Positions 8,557 to 16,797 of a DNA stretch of 64,000 bases are shown in pieces (position 1 is the stretch's first letter; every line of letters starts with the position of its first letter). The notes beneath the pieces are model-generated. The model ran no database searches. It was not told the DNA's origin and saw only the letters and a program-made list of their open reading frames with translations. Both the position numbers and the translations under genes were made by a program. Origin of the DNA: Lachnospiraceae bacterium (lineage in GTDB: Bacteria; Bacillota; Clostridia; Lachnospirales; Lachnospiraceae); contig JAAUZV010000001.1 of NCBI GenBank assembly GCA_014804425.1, positions 1 to 64,000 of the forward strand, written 5' to 3'.

Positions 8557-9423
8557 TTATTTCATCCTGCCTTCAAAAAAAGACATATAAGCTTCCTCCA
8601 GCAGTGCATCGACCTGCTGTGCTTCCTCACAGGGTTTCACTTCGCTAATCACTCTCAGGGTTGTTACCCCTCCTTTATGTTTTGTGCTACTAACTTTATA
8701 ATCATTTTTTATTCGGGTTACATCCTCCATAGAAATCAGTTGGCATTCCCATACCTTCCCCTTTACTCCCAACATAATATCCGAAACAGAAGCGTCTATC
8801 TGTATTTCTCCGCTTTTCAGTATTAGAACACGCTCAGCGATATCTTCCACGTCCGAAACAATATGAGTAGCTAACAAAATGAGCTTATCATATGACATAT
8901 CAGTAATCAGATTTTTAAAATACAACCGTTCATTTGGATCAAGTCCCACAGTCGGCTCATCCAAGATCAGAAATTCGGGGTCATTCAGCAGTGCCTGTGC
9001 AATGCTGACCCTTTGCTTCATTCCTCCGGAAAGATGGCGCATTTTCTTGGTTTTATCATCCTGAAGCCCCATGACGTCAAGAACCCGCCCGACAGCATCT
9101 TTTTTATTTTGAATTCCTTTTAATTCCGCTATATACTCCAAAAATTTATATACTGTAAAATCCGGATAATATCCCACCTTCTGCGGGACATACCCGATTT
9201 TCTCCCTATAACTTTCCCCCATATCCGAGATTTCACTTCCATCATATAAAACCGCGCCCTCTGTTGGCTTCTCTAATCCGCATATAATACGAATCATAGT
9301 CGATTTTCCGGCACCATTCGGACCGAGGATTCCGCAGATTCCTTTTTCAACCTCAAAGGAAATCCCATGAATAACCTCCTTATCACCATAGTTCTTTTTT
9401 ATATTCCGTAATTCCAATTTCAT
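8557..9423 (-). CDS. ABC transporter ATP-binding protein
   Basis: A 288-residue ATPase. Walker A is GPNGAGKST, the signature is LSGGMKQR, Walker B is FLILDEPTVGLDP and the switch histidine is in LLATHIVSD. About 80 C-terminal residues follow the ATPase core, as in immunity and ABC-2 transporters. It lies between two paralogous permease genes and just upstream of the precursor, so it most likely powers their export or self-protection function. The ATG at 9423 has GGAGG 8 bases upstream. The frame is open for 20 more codons upstream, into the end of the permease B gene, but no ribosome binding site supports that. Confidence 0.9.
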   Translation of the reverse strand: MKLELRNIKKNYGDKEVIHGISFEVEKGICGILGPNGAGKSTMIRIICGLEKPTEGAVLYDGSEISDMGESYREKIGYVPQKVGYYPDFTVYKFLEYIAELKGIQNKKDAVGRVLDVMGLQDDKTKKMRHLSGGMKQRVSIAQALLNDPEFLILDEPTVGLDPNERLYFKNLITDMSYDKLILLATHIVSDVEDIAERVLILKSGEIQIDASVSDIMLGVKGKVWECQLISMEDVTRIKNDYKVSSTKHKGGVTTLRVISEVKPCEEAQQVDALLEEAYMSFFEGRMK

Positions 9424-9472
9424 GACAGAATCCTCCAACTCCCTGCTTTTAGACCAAGAAAAGTTTCCGGCA

Positions 9473-10546
9473 TTACTCCCCATAAAATTTCTGACTTTTT
9501 ACCATTTTGCTGCAAAAAAGATAGAATCCTATCCCCAAGGCCAACACATAAAAAATTTCAATAAAATATATCCATTGCAATTGATATCCAAAGATTGAAA
9601 TTGAATTAAAATCGCTTACCACTGATGTTATTTTCAACACATTAATAGGTAAAAGCGATATAAGATAAAGTAGCTTATCACTTTTTGTCATTGCATATAT
9701 TGCAGTCGGATTAAATATATAAAGTAATGCAAACGAAACAATCAACGCCTGCATCATCCCCTTACTTTTCAAAGAAACAATAAGCACAATCAATAAAATC
9801 ATATTCCCACACAAAAGGCTCAATAAAATATAATGAATACTCAATTCTAGATAATTTATAGGTATTTGGCTCTTATAAAAATACCCGAACTTGCCTATTT
9901 GAATGCTGGTTTCGTGTCCGTCTATACCATATCTTATTAGAAATTCGCTCACCCTCACAAAAGTAACAATTATAAAGGCTATATTTGTGATAATAACACT
10001 CACAAGAATCTTGGCCCTTGCACATTTTATTCTTCCGTATTGAGTAGTATGCACAATCGCTGACATTCCGCAATGTATCTCATAAGAAAACAACGAAGAA
10101 AACACAATCACAATAAAGAGCGGAAACAGCGACATGAGTCCATAATAACTATATAAAAAAGATTCCCAACTGTCCGAATAACCATATGTAAGTTTAAAGT
10201 TAATAAATGGATACGCCTCCCTCACAGTCAAAACATGACCATCATCTCCCTCATAAAAATTCATAAAATAGGAAGTTGTTGTATCCAACATGCCGGAATT
10301 ATTATGCAAAACTTCTGCTACCAATTCATCTGTAAGCTCACCCTCATATCGTTTTGCCTGTTCCTGATTGATAGCTAATCCTTCCTTACCATTTACTGTT
10401 TCACCGTTCTCATAGGATACGATATTATTCCAATGATCCGGATGATGAATTTCAAGCACTGCGACAACTGCATAAAGCAACAGGATTCCAAAAGCAAAAA
10501 ATATCATCCTCTGCTTACAAATCTTGTAAAATTCAAATCGAAGCAT
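9473..10546 (-). CDS. ABC-2-like membrane permease B, first gene of the peptide cluster
   Basis: A 357-residue membrane protein with the same layout as the permease at 6911..7987: an N-terminal MLRFEFYKICKQR and membrane segment, a large outer loop with KEGLAINQ and ELTDELV motifs, then several membrane segments. It is probably the partner of the adjacent ATPase. Having two diverged copies suggests either a heterodimeric transporter or two transporters sharing one ATPase. AAGGAG precedes the ATG. A consensus sigma-A promoter sits directly upstream, so this gene opens the operon. Confidence 0.75.
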   Translation of the reverse strand: MLRFEFYKICKQRMIFFAFGILLLYAVVAVLEIHHPDHWNNIVSYENGETVNGKEGLAINQEQAKRYEGELTDELVAEVLHNNSGMLDTTTSYFMNFYEGDDGHVLTVREAYPFINFKLTYGYSDSWESFLYSYYGLMSLFPLFIVIVFSSLFSYEIHCGMSAIVHTTQYGRIKCARAKILVSVIITNIAFIIVTFVRVSEFLIRYGIDGHETSIQIGKFGYFYKSQIPINYLELSIHYILLSLLCGNMILLIVLIVSLKSKGMMQALIVSFALLYIFNPTAIYAMTKSDKLLYLISLLPINVLKITSVVSDFNSISIFGYQLQWIYFIEIFYVLALGIGFYLFCSKMVKSQKFYGE

Positions 10547-10603
10547 ATATTCTCCTTAAGCCAATTATAGAAAAATCAACTGCTTCCACATCCTTTGATT
10601 TAT

Positions 10604-10633
10604 ATTATAACAGTAATCAATTAGATTTGTCAA
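10604..10633 (-). promoter_or_regulatory. Consensus sigma-A promoter of the RiPP cluster
   Basis: The minus strand has a perfect -35 TTGACA (10628..10633) and a perfect -10 TATAAT (10604..10609) with an 18-base spacer, about 58 bases before the start of permease B. It separates the peptide cluster from the hydrolase gene upstream and probably drives the whole set down to 2482. Confidence 0.75.
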
Positions 10634-10668
10634 CCATAAAGCAAAAATCAATTACAAACCCACTTGCA

Positions 10669-11736
10669 TTATCCGTTTTGATGCTCCCTTTGTGCAATTT
10701 CATGCAAGATTGCTGAAAATTCCTCTGATTTTGACTCTAACAGACCATGTGTCGTATTTTCCATAATATACATCTCTTTACGAGGAGCGTTTACCGATTC
10801 AAAATAATCCTGTGCGATCAGATAATTGGTCTGATAATCTTTATCGCCGTTAATATTATAATATGGCACTTGATAGTCGGTCCTGCCAAGTAGTGAGAAT
10901 TTGTTAAATTCATCCGACCCTAAAAATTCATCATATACGCTAAAATCTGAATTAAATAATTTATAAAAATCTCCAAGTGAATAGTAGGGATTAAATACTT
11001 GTGCGGCGATCAGATTATAATCTGTTCCATCAACTAACATATGATAGCCGTATTTTTCCATCAAGGTATTTCTGGCCATAAAATATTCCGTCGAAAAATC
11101 ATCAATATTCAATTTTTCAATCAGACGCTTGCTTTCTTCATCGTCTCCCGCCCACCTAATGGCTTCTTTCTTAAAAGCAATCTCATTCTGATAAAAATCA
11201 ACAAGCTGCCCCGTCCCAATATAACATTCGTAATATTCCGGATATGCAAGCACAAGGTTACAGCCGAAATAGGTTCCCCACGAATGACCAAGCAATGTAA
11301 TCTTATCCTTTCCGAGATAATCTAATAGAAATTTTGTCATTTCTAAGCCATCGCTCATCATCAGATCGTATGTCAATGTCGTATCATTCTGGTCAGACGA
11401 ATAGCTTTTTCCGCAATTTCTCTGATCCCATGTAACAACCGTGTACACATCAGACCATTTTCTCGTGAAAGCATAATCATAGGTACTTGTAGACGAACCC
11501 GGTCCGCCATGCAGATATAATAAAACAGGATTGTCCCTATCTTGTCCGTAGATACTGATCCACTGTTTTGTGCCGTTTATATCGACATACATTTGCTCAT
11601 TGATACCGCCTTCGGGTGTCCTGTCATAAATCTTCTGCCCGATCAAGCGAACAATGAAAAAAAGTACAATGACAGCAGCAAATGCAATCAATAACCATTT
11701 CAGTGTCTTAAAAAATACTTTTAATATCTTTTTCAA
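10669..11736 (-). CDS. Membrane-anchored alpha/beta hydrolase, proline iminopeptidase-like
   Basis: About 355 residues. An N-terminal hydrophobic segment (roughly residues 10 to 30) would anchor it in the membrane with the catalytic domain outside. HGGPG (oxyanion), WDQRNCGKS and the nucleophile motif GHSWG are all present, with a likely catalytic His in TTHGLL. These are marks of the proline iminopeptidase family (peptidase S33), which removes N-terminal proline or related residues. The TTG at 11736 has AAAGGGGA 6 bases upstream. An ATG at 11754 is in frame but poorly spaced. It follows the histidine kinase at once and shares its promoter. A link to the peptide cluster is possible but unproven. 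Confidence 0.78.
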   Translation of the reverse strand: MKKILKVFFKTLKWLLIAFAAVIVLFFIVRLIGQKIYDRTPEGGINEQMYVDINGTKQWISIYGQDRDNPVLLYLHGGPGSSTSTYDYAFTRKWSDVYTVVTWDQRNCGKSYSSDQNDTTLTYDLMMSDGLEMTKFLLDYLGKDKITLLGHSWGTYFGCNLVLAYPEYYECYIGTGQLVDFYQNEIAFKKEAIRWAGDDEESKRLIEKLNIDDFSTEYFMARNTLMEKYGYHMLVDGTDYNLIAAQVFNPYYSLGDFYKLFNSDFSVYDEFLGSDEFNKFSLLGRTDYQVPYYNINGDKDYQTNYLIAQDYFESVNAPRKEMYIMENTTHGLLESKSEEFSAILHEIAQREHQNG

Positions 11737-11757
11737 TATGTATCCCCTTTCCATGCC

Positions 11758-13260
11758 TTAGGCACGTTCCAATTCAAACCAAAACTCCACGCCGTTATCA
11801 TAATTATTTACGCCATACCCCTGATGCATGGTGTTCATAATGGCTCTGACGATGGAAAGCCCGACGCCGCTGCCGCCGTACTCGCGCGTCCGCGCTTTAT
11901 CCACTTTATAGAATTTATCCCATAAATAGGAAAGGCTCTCCTCCGGAATGGGCGATCCCGTATTAAATATGGTCACGCGTACCACATGCCGCTCTTCTTC
12001 CTCTAAAAAACGAATTTCAATCTTCTTTTCTTCGTTCAAATGATTGAGGGCATTCGTAAAGTAGTTCATGACGACCTCCTCCACCTTGAACTCATCCCCC
12101 CACACATAGAGCGCGCCTCTCTGCTCAACGGAAACCTCCGCATTGTACTGACGCACTAAAATATCCGCAGACTGCACATAGTTATTGACAAGCGCAACAA
12201 TATCAAATCGTTCCAGCGTCGTCACGTTCTGCCCGGACTCTAACTGGTCAAGCGTCATGAGCTGTTTTACCATGCGGTTCATTTTATTTGCCTCGTCAAT
12301 GATCACGCCGCAATAATACGCTCTCCCCTCCGCATCCTCATCAATCCCCTCCTGCAATCCCTCCGCATACCCCTGAATGAGGGCGATCGGCGTTTTCAGC
12401 TCATGGGATACATTGGATAAAAATTCCTTGCGCTGCGCCTCCAATTCTTCTTTGACCGCAATGTCCCTGCGCAGCTCGTTGTTTGCGGTTTTTAACTCCG
12501 ATATCGTCCGCTCAAGCGCATCTGACATTTGATTGATATTCATGCCGAGTTTTCCGATCTCATTCTGCTCTTTTCCCGTATAACGCGCATCAAAATCAAG
12601 CCGACTCATCCTCTCGGAAAGCTCGGACAGCTCACGGATCGGCGCCGTCACCTTGCGCGTGACAACCCAGATGATCACACCGCCGAGCAGCACGCCCGCC
12701 AAACCGCTGTACATGAGAAAGCGGTTTGCGATCTGCACACTGTCCTCAATGCCGACGATGGGTGTACGGATTAAAAACATATCCTTCGGATCAAAAAAGC
12801 CCCACATGACAATGTAGTCCATGCCGGACGCCTGCTCCGTCACACGCTCAATCTGATACAGCTCCTCTTCTTCTTTTTCTAAGACCGTACCGCCGTACAG
12901 ACCGAGCGCCAGTTCAAAAAACTGCACCTTTAAGAGATCAACATCGCTTGTCGTATATAAGAGCGGAACGGCATACTCATTCATCACAAGAATATCCAGA
13001 TTATAACGTCCGATCAGTTTTTCCAATTCAAGCTGAAACGCCTCTGACATCAGCTGATTCCCGTGAACATTCTCCGCGATCGTATGATACGTGCGAAGCA
13101 GTACCTGTTTTTTATTATGGATATAAAATCTTTGCAGACAAAATTGATTGATCAAAAAGCAGAGCAGAATGGTGCCTGCCAAAACCAGCATGAAGATCAA
13201 TGCAAATTGTTTTTTTATGGAGTCTTGTACGCCAAATCTGCTCTTTTTGTTCCCATCCAT
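11758..13260 (-). CDS. Sensor histidine kinase 1 (VanS-like, HAMP)
   Basis: A 500-residue membrane kinase: first membrane segment about 18 to 40, an extracellular domain of about 140 residues, second segment about 183 to 200, a HAMP linker, a HisKA domain with phospho-acceptor His286 in SNVSHELKTPIA, and an ATPase domain with the G box YGGSGVGLSIV. It has its own promoter and no regulator gene next to it. The nearest unpaired regulator is at 16106..16786, so the two may form a pair split by an inserted segment. GGAGGG lies 7 bases upstream of the ATG. The signal is unknown; control of the neighbouring hydrolase or peptide cluster is a guess. Confidence 0.88.
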   Translation of the reverse strand: MDGNKKSRFGVQDSIKKQFALIFMLVLAGTILLCFLINQFCLQRFYIHNKKQVLLRTYHTIAENVHGNQLMSEAFQLELEKLIGRYNLDILVMNEYAVPLLYTTSDVDLLKVQFFELALGLYGGTVLEKEEEELYQIERVTEQASGMDYIVMWGFFDPKDMFLIRTPIVGIEDSVQIANRFLMYSGLAGVLLGGVIIWVVTRKVTAPIRELSELSERMSRLDFDARYTGKEQNEIGKLGMNINQMSDALERTISELKTANNELRRDIAVKEELEAQRKEFLSNVSHELKTPIALIQGYAEGLQEGIDEDAEGRAYYCGVIIDEANKMNRMVKQLMTLDQLESGQNVTTLERFDIVALVNNYVQSADILVRQYNAEVSVEQRGALYVWGDEFKVEEVVMNYFTNALNHLNEEKKIEIRFLEEEERHVVRVTIFNTGSPIPEESLSYLWDKFYKVDKARTREYGGSGVGLSIVRAIMNTMHQGYGVNNYDNGVEFWFELERA

Positions 13261-13296
13261 GTCATTCCCTCCGTTTTTCGGTTCGGATGCGATTTC

Positions 13297-13325
13297 ATTT
13301 TAGCAGGGAATCCGGCTCGGTACAA
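13297..13325 (-). promoter_or_regulatory. Promoter of histidine kinase 1
   Basis: The minus strand has TTGTAC (13320..13325), a 17-base spacer ending TGC, and TAAAAT (13297..13302), an extended -10. It lies in the 89-base gap between the two kinase genes, so kinase 1 and the hydrolase can be expressed apart from kinase 2. Confidence 0.5.
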
Positions 13326-13349
13326 TTGTGTTCACAGAAAAAACACAGT

Positions 13350-14663
13350 TCAGATTTTGTCGTTCGGAAATATGACCGTAAAACGCGTTCCCAATTCCTG
13401 TCTGCTGACCACTTCATAATAACCGCCATGCTGATCTACGATCCACTTGGCAATGGACAGTCCGAGTCCGGTTCCGCCCGTCTTATTTCCACGCACGGCG
13501 TCCGCGCGGTAAAAACGGTCAAATGCATGCTCCATATCCGGCTGCGACATGCCGATCCCGTCATCCTGAATGCTGTAGAAAGGCGCGCCGTCCATTCCGA
13601 TTCCCGCCCGCAGGGTAATCTCTTCTCCCTCTTTTGTATATTTTGCCGCATTGTCCACCAGTATACGCGCAGACTGTTTGATCATATCGCTGTCCCCGCA
13701 GATCACCGCTTCTCCTTTCTCCTCAAAACGGTAATGATGCTGCTCGTCAATCATCAGGGACTCCTCATATACCTCACGCAGCATGCTGTTTAATGACATT
13801 TTCTTTTTTTCCAATTTCTGCCGGTTGCTGTCTCCGCGCGCGAGAAACAGCAGCTGCTCCACCAGATGCTGCATGTGCTCCGCCTCATTTTTCAGCGCCC
13901 CGATCGCTTCCTCCAAGACCGCCTCATCCTCTTTTCCCCAGCGGTCAAGCAGATTCACATAGCCCTGAATGACGGCGATCGGCGTGCGCAGCTCGTGGGA
14001 GGCGTCGGATACAAACTGTGTCTGCTGCTTGTTCGCTTCCCGCATCCGCTCCAGCATATCATTGATGGCACGCTCGATTCCCTGAAGCTCCCGGTTGGAA
14101 ACCTCAAGGCGCGCATCCGGACGTTCCACGTGCAGATCAGAGATCGCCTCCTCCAAATTCTGATAGCGGCTCTCATCCATGGCAAGCTCGCTCAACTGTC
14201 TGGTACGCTCCGCCATCTGCCGGATCGGGCGCAGATAGTAACGGACTTTTCGGGTTCCCCACAGCAATCGATGAAGCACCAGTATCAGCTCCACCACTAA
14301 AAGCGCCGCCGCCGAATAGCGCAGCGCAGAAAGCCACGGACCGATCAATACCGTATAATATTCGTTTGTTCCCGGTTCGCCGCATTGCAGCACAAGCTCC
14401 TCGATCGGCTTCGTGTGCAGAAATGTCCTCGAAATATTCCAATGAAACTCGCCAAGATACTGCACGTCCAGACAATACAATGCGGCCGCGCCCAGTATCA
14501 CGCAGAGTATCACATCGATGGATACGAATGCGCCGAACAGGGACAGCGCCGTATTCCAATTGATCCTGCGCGCAATGGAGGTCACGCGTACGGTCTCATT
14601 CGGCTGTGTGCCCCGATCTTTATTTTTCTCTTCTCTTAGTTGTTCTTCCCAATTTTCTTTCAT
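13350..14663 (-). CDS. Sensor histidine kinase 2
   Basis: A 437-residue membrane kinase with two membrane segments (about 40 to 65 and 112 to 132), a short outer domain, a HAMP-like linker, phospho-acceptor His223 in SDASHELRTPIA, and an ATPase domain with N box DNAAKY and G box GGTGLGLSIA. Its ATG overlaps the stop codon of the response regulator gene by four bases (ATGA), so the two are translationally coupled and form a cognate pair. The signal it senses is unknown. Confidence 0.9.
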   Translation of the reverse strand: MKENWEEQLREEKNKDRGTQPNETVRVTSIARRINWNTALSLFGAFVSIDVILCVILGAAALYCLDVQYLGEFHWNISRTFLHTKPIEELVLQCGEPGTNEYYTVLIGPWLSALRYSAAALLVVELILVLHRLLWGTRKVRYYLRPIRQMAERTRQLSELAMDESRYQNLEEAISDLHVERPDARLEVSNRELQGIERAINDMLERMREANKQQTQFVSDASHELRTPIAVIQGYVNLLDRWGKEDEAVLEEAIGALKNEAEHMQHLVEQLLFLARGDSNRQKLEKKKMSLNSMLREVYEESLMIDEQHHYRFEEKGEAVICGDSDMIKQSARILVDNAAKYTKEGEEITLRAGIGMDGAPFYSIQDDGIGMSQPDMEHAFDRFYRADAVRGNKTGGTGLGLSIAKWIVDQHGGYYEVVSRQELGTRFTVIFPNDKI

Positions 14664-15349
14664 GCCTCACTGTCCTTTATCACATATCCGACGCCGCGCA
14701 CCGTCTGAATCATCTTTACCTGATACACTTCATCCAGCTTTGCGCGGACATAACGCACATAGACGTCGATCACGTTTGTCTCACCCATATAGTCATAGCC
14801 GCATACTTTCTGTAACAGCGTGTCTCTGGAAACAACGATGTTCTTATTTTCCATTAGCACGCGCAGCAGCTCGAATTCCCGGTGGGTCAATTCGATCAGC
14901 TTCCCTTCATAGCGCACTTCGTATTTCTGCACATCAAGCGTCAGTCCGCCGCAGGAGAGAACATGCTCCTCCCCCGCGCCCTGCGCGCTTCTCTTTTTGA
15001 GTGCAAGACGAATTCTTGCAAGCAGTTCCTCAATGGCAAAGGGCTTTGTCATATAATCGTCCGCGCCGCCGTCCAAGCCTGCTACCTTATCCATCACAGC
15101 ATCCCTTGCCGTCAGCATGATGACGGGCATATTCGATTCGCGCCGGATGCGCCGAAGCACCTCGAAGCCGTTTAGCTCGGGCAGCATCACATCAAGGATC
15201 ATCAGATCAAACCGCCCGCTCTGCGCCTTTTCAAGCCCTTTTCTCCCGTCTTGTGCCTTTTCGACCTCGTAGCCCTCATGTAACAGCTCCAATTCAAGAA
15301 AACGCGCTATTTTTTCTTCATCTTCCACGATCAATATGGATTGTGCCAT
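14660..15349 (-). CDS. OmpR-family response regulator 2
   Basis: A 229-residue regulator: receiver domain with acidic pocket VEDEE and phospho-acceptor Asp53, then an OmpR/PhoB winged-helix domain ending RGVGYVIKD. The ATG at 15349 has GGGAGG 7 bases upstream. The gene starts only 18 bases after an 18-bp perfect palindrome that looks like a terminator, leaving no room for a separate promoter. Its expression probably depends on read-through or on a promoter inside the upstream gene. It is the partner of kinase 2. Confidence 0.92.
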   Translation of the reverse strand: MAQSILIVEDEEKIARFLELELLHEGYEVEKAQDGRKGLEKAQSGRFDLMILDVMLPELNGFEVLRRIRRESNMPVIMLTARDAVMDKVAGLDGGADDYMTKPFAIEELLARIRLALKKRSAQGAGEEHVLSCGGLTLDVQKYEVRYEGKLIELTHREFELLRVLMENKNIVVSRDTLLQKVCGYDYMGETNVIDVYVRYVRAKLDEVYQVKMIQTVRGVGYVIKDSEA

Positions 15350-15366
15350 CTCAAAACCTCCCACAT

Positions 15367-15405
15367 ATGAATAAAAAAGAACGCACAGCGTTCTTTTTTA
15401 TTCAT
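15367..15405 (-). terminator. 18-bp perfect palindrome, terminator or attenuator
   Basis: ATGAATAAAAAAGAACGC pairs perfectly with GCGTTCTTTTTTATTCAT around a 3-base loop (15385..15387). The left arm on the minus strand includes the last codons and TAA of the DUF4342 gene, and the right arm supplies a run of six T. It works as an intrinsic terminator on either strand in principle. Here it stands directly before response regulator 2. Confidence 0.8.
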
Positions 15406-15928
15406 TCTCCCTGTTATGGAACTCGTCCTTCATCTGTCTTGCCGTCTCCGCCGCGCTGTCCATCGCCTTATTTAAGTCCACCGCTTTAAGATCCGGTCCG
15501 CGGAAATGATAATGCAGGTCAAAGAACAGACCGATCACAAGTAAAATGAGCACGAGCCAAAAAGCGACGATAAACGCCAGGATCAACGCAAGCACCGGAA
15601 TGGCAAGCACTTCCTTTCCGCCTTTCGTGATATAGAAGTAATTGGAGCAGCCCTTTTTGATCATCCGTGCGCACCAGCGTCCGAAACGCCTGCATGCATC
15701 GCAGAAATCATGTTTGCTCTCCGGCTCGTCGTCGATCACGCCCTCATATTTCGGCATGCCCTGTGTGGAATAGCCCGCCTGCCCTGTTCCTTTCGTCTTT
15801 CCGCTTTTCTCCAATGCGATCATCGCATCCAGAATATCCCAATTGTTGTTTTCGAGTGCTTCCTTTGCCTCCTCATAGCTTACGTTGGCGCGCTCTCTTA
15901 ATTTTTCTACCTTTTCATAATTTTCCAT
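15398..15928 (-). CDS. DUF4342 / UBA-like membrane protein
   Basis: A 176-residue protein. The N-terminal 45 residues (VEKLRERANVSYEEAKEALE) form a UBA-like three-helix domain of the DUF4342 type. A short cysteine-rich stretch (FCDACRRFGRWC) follows, then a strong hydrophobic segment of about 30 residues rich in Ile, Leu and Val, and a charged C-terminal helix. It is probably a small membrane-bound regulator or stress protein; the function is not known. GGAGGAG precedes the ATG at 15928. It stands alone between two regulator genes. Confidence 0.7.
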   Translation of the reverse strand: MENYEKVEKLRERANVSYEEAKEALENNNWDILDAMIALEKSGKTKGTGQAGYSTQGMPKYEGVIDDEPESKHDFCDACRRFGRWCARMIKKGCSNYFYITKGGKEVLAIPVLALILAFIVAFWLVLILLVIGLFFDLHYHFRGPDLKAVDLNKAMDSAAETARQMKDEFHNRENE

Positions 15929-16105
15929 GATGATTCTCCTCCCTGTCCGGTTATCCGTTATTTTCGTATCACAGATTTTGTATCGCATGCTTACCTGTGA
16001 ACTGATATCATCATACACAACGGACCTTAAACCGAAATGTGGAAAAGATTAAAAATAAATTAAAAGAAAATAATTCTCGCTTAGAAAATGATGTGCCGAT
16101 ATCAT

Positions 16106-16786
16106 TCAGTCTTCAATCGAAAATTTATATCCGACACCCCAGATAGTCTTAATGTATGCGCCCTTTTCCCCGATCTTGCTGCGCAGCTTTTTGACATGGG
16201 TATCAATCGTGCGTGCATCCCCGAAATAATCATAATTCCATACATGATTTAGGATTTTCTCTCTCGAAAGCGCGATGCCCTGATTTTCCATAAAATAGCA
16301 CATCAGCTCAAATTCCTTGTAGCTTAGATCGATCTGTCTGCCGTCTACCTTGACGACATGCGCCGTCTGATCGATGACGATACCGCCCGCCTCCTTTATG
16401 GTCTCCTCCTTCAGCGAGCCGCTTCTTCTCAAGATCGCCTCCACGCGCGCGACCAGAATTTTCGGACTGAACGGCTTTGTGATATACTCGTCCACACCGA
16501 GGGAAAAGCCCTGCAGCTCGTCATGCTCGTCACTCTTTGCGGTCAGCATGATGATCGGCACCTTGGAATAGGAACGGATTTCCCGGCAGACCTGCCAACC
16601 GTCCATCTGAGGCATCATCACATCCAAAATGATCAGCGCGATCTCCTGGTCTTCAAAAAAAATGTCCAGCGCCTGCGCGCCATTCTCCGCCTCCAAAACC
16701 TCATAATCGCTCCGGAGCAGAAAATCCCTGACGAGCTTTCTCATACGGCTCTCATCATCCACAACCAACACTTTTAATCGATCCAT
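16106..16786 (-). CDS. OmpR-family response regulator 1
   Basis: A 226-residue regulator: acidic pocket VDDES, phospho-acceptor Asp55 in ILDVMMPQMDG, receiver lysine in TKPFSP, and a winged-helix domain ending WGVGYKFS. It lies 11 bases downstream of an unknown membrane protein gene and ends the operon that begins at 18794. No kinase is adjacent. Kinase 1 at 11758..13260 is the most likely partner by elimination. Confidence 0.9.
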   Translation of the reverse strand: MDRLKVLVVDDESRMRKLVRDFLLRSDYEVLEAENGAQALDIFFEDQEIALIILDVMMPQMDGWQVCREIRSYSKVPIIMLTAKSDEHDELQGFSLGVDEYITKPFSPKILVARVEAILRRSGSLKEETIKEAGGIVIDQTAHVVKVDGRQIDLSYKEFELMCYFMENQGIALSREKILNHVWNYDYFGDARTIDTHVKKLRSKIGEKGAYIKTIWGVGYKFSIED

Positions 16787-16797
16787 AAGCTTCCCGA

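Noticed and set aside
4772-10546. Lantibiotic cluster interpretation
   Set aside because: The leader and exporter would fit, but no LanB, LanC or LanM dehydratase or cyclase is present and two radical SAM enzymes are.
13200-13793. Long plus-strand frames across the histidine kinase genes
   Set aside because: They lie opposite well-supported kinase domains and show no family features.
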